A stretch of DNA of 6,430 nt from CAZUTK01 sp964623265 (lineage in GTDB: Bacteria; Electryoneota; B3-LCP), in NCBI GenBank assembly GCA_964623265.1, contig CAZUTK010000101.1, positions 1-6,430 on the forward strand, written 5' to 3'. The notes under the pieces are model-generated. The model did no database searches and was not told where the DNA came from. It was given only the letters and a program-made list of their open reading frames with translations. A program made the translations under genes and the position numbers. Below, one piece after another: positions 1 through 5,603 of this stretch (positions are counted from its first letter, which is position 1; each line of letters opens with the position of its first letter).

Positions 1-814
1 AAATGCGTTCCAGAAGGTTGCCGTCAGGAGCGGCGGCTATTTCCACTCCGGCGCTGCCAGAACTTAAGGAATCCACGCAGAACCAGCCTGACAGCCGCAA
101 CAGAGTGAATGGCGGGCAGCTGACATTCTGCGTCAGCTCGGTGTTGCGCACATTATAATGCGAGATCGTCAGAGTGCCGATCCCTTCGACTTGTGTGACA
201 GTATCTATGCAGACGAAGCTCTCCGGCACGCTCCAGCCCGGCAGATTCGGCTTGAACGGATAGCCGGACAGCTGTTTGTCCAACGCCATCAGCAGCACAT
301 TCTTCATCCGGGGGTGATTCTCCAGCAGCGCGACGATCTTTGATCCGACCGGCGAAGCAGGGTTGTTCGCCGTGGTCATCGGAACGAATGTTTCCGGAAC
401 CAGCGGCAGTTCGTCCCACATATGGATCCAGCCCTGATCCGCCTGGTTCGGCATTCCGGAAAGGAATAACCAGCCGAATTCTCCGTCGGGAGATGACGAC
501 TCGGCTGTAGTGATCTTCAGCGTCAGGCTCCCCCAGATTGAACCCCCGGGGCTCAGCGTGGAAGCAATTTTGGGGAATTGCGTGATCGGTGCTAAAGTCG
601 TTCGCGGATTACGGGCGTGCAGCCACTCCTGATCCAGGGATCCGGATCGAATCCGCCATCTCGATTGCAGCAGGTTCGGTTGGAGAATCCAGAGGCTGAT
701 TCCACTGCGCCATAGCCGCCAGGCGCTGCGCAGAGATCTCGTAGAATTTCCGGTTATCGCCGCCACCCAGAAGCTGTCCACCTTTCCCACCTGGTTATAT
801 CCGTAAAGATTTTC
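1..814 (-). CDS. Downstream in-frame part of an interrupted secreted protein, open at the left window edge
   Basis: After the TGA at 815-817 the same minus-strand frame stays open for 271 codons to the window edge. I checked every triplet in this frame and found no further stop. The translation looks like real protein: it begins ENLYGYNQVGKVDS and contains GISLWILQP, DQEWLHARNP, GEFGWLFLSGMP, GWIHMWDELPLVP and HYNVRNTEL. It is rich in Trp, Pro and Gly with alternating hydrophobic residues, as in extracellular beta-sheet proteins. By a hand count over about 600-780, GC at third codon positions is higher in this frame than in the competing frame. I recognise no family or catalytic motif. It is most simply the remainder of the gene that starts at 1261. 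A separate protein restarting at an internal GTG or ATG is possible, but I see no convincing ribosome binding site. The C-terminus lies outside the window, so a C-terminal sorting domain cannot be tested. Confidence 0.6.
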
Positions 815-1261
815 TCAGGGTCGCAAATCCCATTCGCAGTGCAATCCCTCCGAAAATGTCACCTCCTGTGAGCAATCCACAATCCAATCCAGATGCAAGC
901 CGTCATCCGCTAATTTATAGAAGATCGTCACACGCGCAGGCAGTTGGCCGCCCTGGGAATCCACCATGCAGGCGCTTGCGAAGACCGCTTCCGTATCAGA
1001 TAAAAATTGTATCTGACCCGGTGCTGGAGAGTAAGCGCCTGCAGTGATTTTTCCCGCGTAGCTCATCGCTTCCAGCGCATTGCCGTCCGGCGGATAGAAA
1101 CGGCGGAAATCGAGCAGGCTTCCCGGCGGATGGCTTCCCGTACCTTCCGCGGTGATCTCCACGCGATAGAACGCGTTTTCGAGGATCACTCCGTGAGCGG
1201 TCTGCGGCGTCCAGAATGCAAATGTTGCGAAAAGGACGCGACTCAAGCCGGTTCTTAACAT
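815..1261 (-). CDS. N-terminal part of a secreted beta-rich protein of unknown function, ended by an in-frame TGA
   Basis: This is a 148-codon open part of a leftward gene. I chose the ATG at 1259-1261 rather than the one at 1316-1318. It gives a classical signal peptide: MLRTGLSRV with Arg at 3 and 7, a hydrophobic core VLFATFAFW, and a plausible cleavage site after T-A-H-G. The longer version would put Asp and Glu residues ahead of the hydrophobic stretch. Neither start has a strong Shine-Dalgarno sequence. The mature part starts VILENAFYRVEI and continues with SLLDFRRFYPPDGN, ARVTIFYKL and LHLDWIVDC. This alternating pattern resembles beta-sandwich domains of extracellular carbohydrate-active proteins such as galactose-mutarotase-like folds, but that resemblance is weak. 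The frame ends at WDLRP-TGA and then stays open for 271 more codons, so the gene probably once encoded at least 420 residues. It is divergent from the carboxypeptidase gene. It could be a pseudogene, a sequencing error or a recoded gene. Confidence 0.6.
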   Translation of the reverse strand: MLRTGLSRVLFATFAFWTPQTAHGVILENAFYRVEITAEGTGSHPPGSLLDFRRFYPPDGNALEAMSYAGKITAGAYSPAPGQIQFLSDTEAVFASACMVDSQGGQLPARVTIFYKLADDGLHLDWIVDCSQEVTFSEGLHCEWDLRP

Positions 1262-1330
1262 TCCCTGCAACCATCCCAAAGATGTCTCAAGGTAAAGAAT
1301 ATCATCAAAAAATGCCATAAAAATTGCTTA

Positions 1331-1360
1331 AATATTGCGAAGGCTCTCCATTTTTCGCAA
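1331..1360 (-). promoter_or_regulatory. Weak promoter candidate for the leftward gene
   Basis: Read on the minus strand there is TTGCGA (1360-1355), an 18-base spacer and AATATT (1336-1331). Each hexamer matches the sigma70 consensus only partly. Transcription would start near 1324, giving a leader of about 60 bases to the preferred ATG at 1261 and almost none to the ATG at 1318. The -35 candidate lies inside the right arm of the 7-bp inverted repeat. Confidence 0.25.
1335..1360. repeat. Perfect 7-bp inverted repeat TTGCGAA-N12-TTCGCAA, possible operator
   Basis: TTGCGAA at 1335-1341 and TTCGCAA at 1354-1360 are exact reverse complements separated by 12 bases. Their centres are 19 bases apart, about two helical turns, as expected for a dimeric regulator binding one face of DNA. 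The repeat sits between the two divergent genes, just upstream of the plus-strand -35 box and over the weak minus-strand promoter candidate. It has no T-tract, so it is not a standard terminator. A chance repeat of this size in a region this short is possible but not very likely. Confidence 0.4.
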
Positions 1361-1369
1361 CCACAGCGC

Positions 1370-1398
1370 TTGACTTTATTCCAGAAATTTCGTATCTT
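1370..1398 (+). promoter_or_regulatory. Probable sigma70-type promoter driving the rightward operon
   Basis: TTGACT (1370-1375) matches the -35 consensus at five of six bases. It is followed by exactly 17 bases and then TATCTT (1393-1398), which matches TATAAT at four of six. The expected start point is near 1405, leaving a leader of about 20 bases before the ATG at 1425. The leader contains GGAAGA at 1415-1420, a plausible ribosome binding site. Surrounding DNA is AT-rich compared with the genes. It is the best promoter seen in the window and would serve the carboxypeptidase gene and probably everything after it. Confidence 0.6.
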
Positions 1399-1424
1399 CA
1401 TAAAAGGTTAAAACGGAAGAAGAA

Positions 1425-3725
1425 ATGAACTGCAGACTCGCGCCGGCGTCGCTCCTCGTTATCGCTCTTCTGGCAAATCGCGTCACCGCCATAGACCCTT
1501 TTTACCACACCAATCAGGAAATCTACGACCACATCCTCGCCTGGCAGGAAATCTACCCCGACACCGTCCGGGTGGACACCATCGGCTATTCCCATCAGGA
1601 TCACCTCCCCATCTGGGCGGTGAAACTCTCCGATAACGTCTGGGAAGACGAAGACGAGCCGACGGTTTTGCTGGCGGGGCAGGTGCACGCCGAAGAAATT
1701 TTGGGCGTCGAAGTCGTGCTGGCGTTGATGGACACCATCTTGACCAAACGGCTGCAGGAACAATACCGCGTCTGGCTGCAGACGTTGGAAATCTGGTTGA
1801 TCCCCACCGCCAATCCGGAAGGCCACCAGGTGGTGATGGACGAATGGGACATCTCCTACCGCAAGAACAAGCATGATCTGAACAACAACGGGATCTTCGA
1901 TTATCAACCTGGCATGGGCGGCGATATAGACGGAGTGGACATCAACCGCAATTTCCCCTTGAACTGGGTGCATGGCGATACTTTTATGCAGCCCGGCGGC
2001 GCCGAAGCGTACGACTATTTCAAGGGATTCTACCCCTTTTCCGAGACGGAGACGCAGGCACTGTGGGATCTGGGTCAGAGGGAGAAATTCTCGTTTTCGA
2101 TCGTGTGGCACAGTTCCCGTTCCGGCGCCAACGCCGAAAGAGTCTTTTATCCCTGGGATTGGGACGACAGCGGTAAGACTCCGCCGGATTTCAACGTCCT
2201 CGAATCCACCGCGATCAATGTCGCAAGCCGCATCCCCCGGCTGGGAACCGGCACCTATAACTATTTCCCCAGCGACGCTCCCCGCGGCAATCAGCACGAC
2301 AACTTCTACGCCTATTTCGGAACCATCGCGCTGCTGATCGAATGCGGCACGGAGAACCTGCAGCCGCCCGCCGCGCAGGCGCAGCAGATCGTCGCCGCCA
2401 ACCTGCAGGGCGCCGCCTGGCTCTTGAACCGCGCCGCGGGCTACGGCAACAGCCCCAATCCCAACCACGCTCAGATCACCGGCGTCGTGAAGGACGCCGG
2501 AGGCAATCCGCTGCCGGCGGTGGTGAGCATCGCGGAACTGGACGGACCGTACCTCCAGCCCCGCACCTGCGACCCGCTGTACGGCCGCTACCGGCGCTAC
2601 GTGATGCCCGGCACCTACACGCTGCGCGTTCATCTGCGCGGATACGAATCTCAGGAAGCCATCGTCACCGCCAATTCCAGCGGGAAAATCACCCGCAACT
2701 TCACGCTCGCCGCGAAACCAGCATTCACGTTTTCCGGCGAGGTGCGTGCGTTGGGCGGAGCGACGCTGCCCGCAACGCTCTTCATCCGCGGTGAAGAAGT
2801 GGATGACACCGTTTTCGTCGCGTCCGACGGACAGATCCATCTCTCCTTGCCTTCCGGCGGCTACAGCCTGCTCTTCGACAGCCCGGGCTGCGTTCCCCGC
2901 TTCGACTATCTCCAGCTTGACGAAGACCGCCACGTCGTCTTCGAACTCGCCCCGGAAACCGTGATCTTCAGCGACGCCTTCGAATCCGGCTTGAACCAGT
3001 GGAATCACGGCGGCGTCCACGATCACTGGGGGACGGAGACGGACACCGCCTGGGGGGGAGGCATGGTTGCGACGGAGAGCCCCTACGCCGAATACTCAGC
3101 CGGAACCGACAGCCGGCTGCAGATCGCCTCGCCGCTCGACCTTACCGGATCCGTCACCGCCGCCCTCGTCTTCGATCACTGGTACTACTTCGAGCCCGGG
3201 TATGACTCTGCCGCCGTGGAAGCGAGCGCGGATGGAGGATACAATTGGAGTACCATCGTGGGTCCCTTCGATCGCCAGAACATCGGCTGGGGGAAAGCCT
3301 ACGGCGACTTGAATCCCTACTGCGGCTTGCCGGACGTCCGCTTGCGCTGGCGGGTCTGGACGGACGGATCTTTGAACGAGCAGGGTTGGCGTTTGGATAA
3401 CATCCGCGTGGCGGCGGCGGATACCGCCGCTTTCGCGCCGCCTGATGCGACGTTTCCCGCGGAACACGGTTTGATTTCCGTCTATCCCAATCCGTTCAAT
3501 GCGAACTTCAGTCTCCTGCTGCATCTGCAGCATCCTGAGAAGGTGGATCTCTCACTCTGGGACGTCGGCGGCAGACTGGTGGCGGCGATCGCGGCGGGCG
3601 AACTGTCCGCGGGGACGCACCGGTTCAACGTCGCTCTACCGCTTTCCCGGGCAACCGGCATCTATCTGCTGCGCATTCAGCAGCGGGAAAAAACGGAAGT
3701 GCGTAAAATTCTGTATTTAAAATAG
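1425..3725 (+). CDS. Secreted M14 zinc carboxypeptidase with a T9SS C-terminal sorting domain
   Basis: This 766-residue protein is a secreted metallocarboxypeptidase, expected to remove C-terminal residues from peptides outside the cell. Residues 1-22 form a signal peptide with a VTA cleavage site. The M14 domain covers about 25-340. Visible zinc ligands are H88 and E91 (HAEE) and H229 (IVWHS). NPEG is at 130-133, the NRNF substrate-binding motif at 174-177, and the catalytic Glu at 306 (LLIECG). Tyr 278 or 280 may be the substrate-contact Tyr. Two carboxypeptidase-regulatory-like beta domains follow (about 348-428 and 434-508), then a MAM/immune-inhibitor-A-like jelly roll (about 513-663, with FESGLNQW and WRLDNIRV). 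The T9SS type A sorting domain occupies 683-766: YPNPFN at 687-692, then GIYLLRI and a basic end. All key residues are present, so an active enzyme is expected. Substrate preference cannot be read. The gene is first in the operon and ends in TAG, 11 bases before the proposed folK start. Confidence 0.93.
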   Translation: MNCRLAPASLLVIALLANRVTAIDPFYHTNQEIYDHILAWQEIYPDTVRVDTIGYSHQDHLPIWAVKLSDNVWEDEDEPTVLLAGQVHAEEILGVEVVLALMDTILTKRLQEQYRVWLQTLEIWLIPTANPEGHQVVMDEWDISYRKNKHDLNNNGIFDYQPGMGGDIDGVDINRNFPLNWVHGDTFMQPGGAEAYDYFKGFYPFSETETQALWDLGQREKFSFSIVWHSSRSGANAERVFYPWDWDDSGKTPPDFNVLESTAINVASRIPRLGTGTYNYFPSDAPRGNQHDNFYAYFGTIALLIECGTENLQPPAAQAQQIVAANLQGAAWLLNRAAGYGNSPNPNHAQITGVVKDAGGNPLPAVVSIAELDGPYLQPRTCDPLYGRYRRYVMPGTYTLRVHLRGYESQEAIVTANSSGKITRNFTLAAKPAFTFSGEVRALGGATLPATLFIRGEEVDDTVFVASDGQIHLSLPSGGYSLLFDSPGCVPRFDYLQLDEDRHVVFELAPETVIFSDAFESGLNQWNHGGVHDHWGTETDTAWGGGMVATESPYAEYSAGTDSRLQIASPLDLTGSVTAALVFDHWYYFEPGYDSAAVEASADGGYNWSTIVGPFDRQNIGWGKAYGDLNPYCGLPDVRLRWRVWTDGSLNEQGWRLDNIRVAAADTAAFAPPDATFPAEHGLISVYPNPFNANFSLLLHLQHPEKVDLSLWDVGGRLVAAIAAGELSAGTHRFNVALPLSRATGIYLLRIQQREKTEVRKILYLK

Positions 3726-3739
3726 AGAGGACTGCAACG
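3725..3739 (+). promoter_or_regulatory. folK ribosome binding site pointing to an ACG start codon
   Basis: GAGAGGA (3725-3731) is a strong Shine-Dalgarno sequence that begins at the last base of the carboxypeptidase stop codon. Five bases later, at 3737-3739, is ACG in the folK frame. The frame is closed by TAA at 3704-3706, and between there and the conserved ISLGSNLGD motif no ATG, GTG or TTG occurs in frame. ATA at 3722 lies upstream of the ribosome binding site, so ACG fits best. Confidence 0.5.
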
Positions 3740-4279
3740 CCCGACGACGATCCGGAAATCTGGATCTCCCTCGGTTCCAACCTGGGGGATCGGGAGACGC
3801 ATCTCCGCTTCGGTCTGCGCCGCTTGGCGCGACTGGGGCGGATCCGCCGCCTCTCCGGAATCTATGAGACCAGCCCTTGGTATGCGGATCGCGCCGTTCC
3901 TGCACAGGATCAACCCGACTATCTGAATGCGGTCTGCTCGTTGAAGCCGGCAGGATCGGATCCCTTCGCCGCGCTGGCGCAGTTGAAGGAGATCGAGCGG
4001 GCGGCGGGACGGATCGCCGAAGTTTCCGGCGCGCCCCGCACTCTGGATCTGGATCTGCTGTTCTGGGGGGATCGGGTGTTGCACAGCGAAACCCTCATCC
4101 TGCCCCATCCGCGGACGGAACTGCGCAAGTTCGTTTTGGTGCCGCTGTGTGAAGTCGCGTCGGATTGGATCCACCCCGCAAGCGGCAGAACCGTCCGGCA
4201 GATGCTCGAGTTGTGTCCGGATCGCGGCAGAGTGGAGTATTGGAAAGCGTGGGAACCGCCGGCGGAGATAGCAGCGTAG
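3737..4279 (+). CDS. folK: 6-hydroxymethyl-7,8-dihydropterin pyrophosphokinase (HPPK)
   Basis: HPPK transfers pyrophosphate from ATP to 6-hydroxymethyl-7,8-dihydropterin in cytoplasmic folate synthesis, just before dihydropteroate synthase. Counting the ACG at 3737 as residue 1, the protein has 180 residues, normal for the family. Conserved motifs appear in order: ISLGSNLGD (10-18), YETSPW (43-48), DYLNAV (61-66), APRTLDLDLLFWGD (99-112) with the metal-binding aspartates D104 and D106, and LPHPRTELRKFVLVPL (122-137). Starting at the first in-frame ATG (3824) would delete the first motif and its strand, so that start is wrong. No conventional start exists upstream; ACG with a good ribosome binding site is the best candidate. 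The stretch before PRT reads EVSGAPRT where the E. coli enzyme has ERWGPRT, so the Arg-Trp of the mobile loop is absent. Function is confident; the exact start is not. Confidence 0.9.
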   Translation, partial: TPDDDPEIWISLGSNLGDRETHLRFGLRRLARLGRIRRLSGIYETSPWYADRAVPAQDQPDYLNAVCSLKPAGSDPFAALAQLKEIERAAGRIAEVSGAPRTLDLDLLFWGDRVLHSETLILPHPRTELRKFVLVPLCEVASDWIHPASGRTVRQMLELCPDRGRVEYWKAWEPPAEIAA

Positions 4280-4289
4280 AATCGGGCGG

Positions 4290-4295
4290 TATAAT
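4290..4295 (+). promoter_or_regulatory. Isolated TATAAT hexamer between folK and the kinase gene
   Basis: A perfect -10 hexamer lies in the 48-base gap after folK, about 30 bases upstream of the kinase start. There is no recognisable -35 box 16-18 bases upstream and no extended -10 TG. It could be a weak internal promoter or chance. Confidence 0.2.
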
Positions 4296-4327
4296 TCCTT
4301 GACCATTCCCGGAAAGCCGGAGGCTGT

Positions 4328-4972
4328 GTGCTATTGAAAGACATCCGCTATTTAGCCGTCGAAGGCGTCATCGGAGTGGGGAAGACCACGCTGACGCGTC
4401 TGCTGGCGGACCGCCTCCAGGGCCGTCTGGTACTCGAAAAGCACGACGACAACCCCTTCTTAGTGGATTTCTACAAGGACCCCATGCGCTATGCGTTCCA
4501 GACCCAGATGTTCTTCCTGCTCTCCCGCTTCCGGCAGCAGGAAGAGTTCCGGCAGCTGGATGTCTTTCATCCCGTGGTCATTTCGGACTATATCTTCGCC
4601 AAAGACAGAATCTTCGCTTATTTGAATCTCGCAGACCGCGAATTGCAGCTTTACGATCAGATGTATCAAACGCTCGGAAGAAATGCCCCGCGTCCGGATC
4701 TGGTCATCTACCTGCAGTCTTCGGTGCAGCGCCTGATGCAAAATATCCGTAAGCGAGGCCGGAGCTACGAGAAGCACATCACCGAAGAGTACATTCGTTC
4801 TCTCAGCGAAGCGTACAATCATTTTTTCTTCCATTATCAGGATTCCCCCTTGTTGGTGGTCAACAGCAGCAATCTGGATTTCGTCAACCGGGAAGCGGAT
4901 CTGGAGACCCTGCTGATGCAGATTGACCGCCATCCAGGCGGGGTCGTTTTTCTGAATCCGGACGTCACATGA
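4328..4972 (+). CDS. Deoxynucleoside kinase (deoxyadenosine/deoxyguanosine kinase-like)
   Basis: The 214-residue protein belongs to the dNK family of P-loop kinases, which phosphorylate deoxynucleosides for nucleotide salvage in the cytoplasm. The Walker A loop GVIGVGKT is at 13-20. LEKHDDNPFL (36-45) carries the Glu expected to act as base. FQTQMFFLLSRFRQQ (57-71) matches the substrate-contact Gln and Arg region. SDYIFAKDRIFA (86-97) takes the place of the DRS/ERS motif. RKRGRSYE (161-168) is the Arg-rich lid, followed by YIRSLSEAYNHFF. Length and motif order are normal. Which base it prefers cannot be decided; dAdo/dGuo is my best guess by resemblance. The start is GTG at 4328, four bases after GGAGG (4319-4323); TTG at 4334 has a longer spacing and is the alternative. 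It follows folK by 48 bases. From memory this pairing recurs in FCB bacteria. Confidence 0.88.
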   Translation: MLLKDIRYLAVEGVIGVGKTTLTRLLADRLQGRLVLEKHDDNPFLVDFYKDPMRYAFQTQMFFLLSRFRQQEEFRQLDVFHPVVISDYIFAKDRIFAYLNLADRELQLYDQMYQTLGRNAPRPDLVIYLQSSVQRLMQNIRKRGRSYEKHITEEYIRSLSEAYNHFFFHYQDSPLLVVNSSNLDFVNREADLETLLMQIDRHPGGVVFLNPDVT

Positions 4973-4979
4973 GGTTGCG

Positions 4980-5189
4980 ATGGGCGGTTTGATACGCTTC
5001 GTTGTTTTTCTTTTGATCGTGTACCTCGTTGTGCGTTGGCTGATGCATTGGTGGAAGGGGGATCAGCCGCAGGTGAAAGGCGAACGCCGCGAGATGCCGC
5101 CTCCTTTCGAAGATCGAGACGTCTTGGATGCGAAATTCACGGAAATCCCGTCCGAACAAAAACCGGGCGAAGAGAAGGGTGACAGATAG
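4980..5189 (+). CDS. Small single-span inner-membrane protein, unknown function
   Basis: A 69-residue protein. Residues 4-24 (LIRFVVFLLIVYLVVRWLMHW) form one strongly hydrophobic, aromatic-rich helix. A Lys, Pro, Glu and Asp-rich tail follows, with a short hydrophobic patch DVLDAKFTEI at about 47-56 and a charged end. The tail probably faces the cytoplasm or periplasm as a flexible arm; the topology is unclear. No Cys, enzyme motif or known family is recognised. The start is good: GAGG (4971-4974) overlaps the TGA of the kinase gene, and ATG follows after five bases, so translation is probably coupled to the kinase. Placement inside a tight operon, a clear ribosome binding site and a coherent membrane segment argue for a real gene. 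Small proteins of this shape are often annotated as hypothetical in FCB genomes. Confidence 0.75.
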   Translation: MGGLIRFVVFLLIVYLVVRWLMHWWKGDQPQVKGERREMPPPFEDRDVLDAKFTEIPSEQKPGEEKGDR

Positions 5190-5219
5190 GCTGTTCCCCT
5201 CTGAAATTCTGGAGATAGT

Positions 5220-5603
5220 ATGCGCAGTGTGATTCGAACCGATAAAGCACCCGCCGCCATCGGTCCCTACAGCCAGGGAATCGTCGTGGGGGGGACGCTT
5301 CTTTACACCGCGGGTCAACTGCCGATGGACCCGAAGACGGGTCAAATCGTCGGCGAGGACACCGCCGCTCAAACCCGGCAGGCTCTGACCAACCTGCAGG
5401 CGATCCTCGAAGCGGCAGGCTCTTCGTTGAACCAAGTGGTCAAGACCACGGTTTTTCTGCAGAGTATGAACGATTTCGCCGCGATGAACGAAGTGTACGC
5501 GCAGTTTTTCGCGGAAAATCCCCCGGCTCGTTCCGCTGTCGAAGTGGCGAAGCTGCCCAAAGGGGCGCGAGTGGAAATCGAAGCCGTGGCGCTGGTCGGT
5601 TGA
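5220..5603 (+). CDS. ridA: RidA-family reactive enamine/imine deaminase
   Basis: RidA (YjgF/YER057c/UK114) enzymes are small cytoplasmic trimers that hydrolyse 2-aminoacrylate and related imines released by PLP enzymes such as threonine dehydratase, protecting PLP-dependent proteins from damage. The 127-residue length is typical. IGPYSQG (14-20) includes the conserved Tyr17. GGTLLYTAGQLPMDP follows, then VVKTTVFLQSMNDFAAMNEVY across 73-93, and PPARSAVEVAKLP (101-113), where R104 corresponds to the substrate carboxylate-binding Arg105 of E. coli. E119 matches the Glu thought to position catalytic water. The usual Cys after the Arg-Ser pair is Ala here, a common change. The ATG lies five bases after GGAG (5211-5214). 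The motif set is that of the true RidA subgroup, so activity is expected. It follows the membrane-protein gene by 30 bases, and its TGA overlaps the first possible start of the next gene. Confidence 0.93.
   Translation: MRSVIRTDKAPAAIGPYSQGIVVGGTLLYTAGQLPMDPKTGQIVGEDTAAQTRQALTNLQAILEAAGSSLNQVVKTTVFLQSMNDFAAMNEVYAQFFAENPPARSAVEVAKLPKGARVEIEAVALVG

Noticed and set aside
608..790. A second minus-strand frame of about 60 codons reading GGGDNRKFYEISAQRL, suggesting two frameshifts in the leftward gene
   Set aside because: It is bounded by stops on both sides, has lower GC at third positions by hand count, and would require two compensating shifts. The main frame runs through the same stretch without a stop.
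815..817. Selenocysteine or genome-wide TGA recoding
   Set aside because: No clear hairpin follows the TGA, the context lacks redox features, and at least two neighbouring genes end properly at TGA.
1398..3026. A 542-codon open frame on the minus strand, antisense to the carboxypeptidase gene
   Set aside because: The plus strand carries every M14 catalytic motif, a signal peptide and a sorting domain in one frame. The antisense translation is Val/Gly/Arg-rich low-information sequence without motifs, typical of a mirror frame in GC-biased DNA.
3824..4279. A shorter folK starting at ATG 3824
   Set aside because: It would drop the conserved ISLGSNLGD motif, which is clearly encoded upstream in the same frame.
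4299..4304. TTGACC as a -35 box for the kinase gene
   Set aside because: No -10 hexamer lies 16-18 bases downstream, where the coding sequence and ribosome binding site already begin.
4309..4320. CCGG-AAAG-CCGG as a hairpin terminator after folK
   Set aside because: The stem is only four base pairs, has no T-tract, and overlaps the kinase ribosome binding region.
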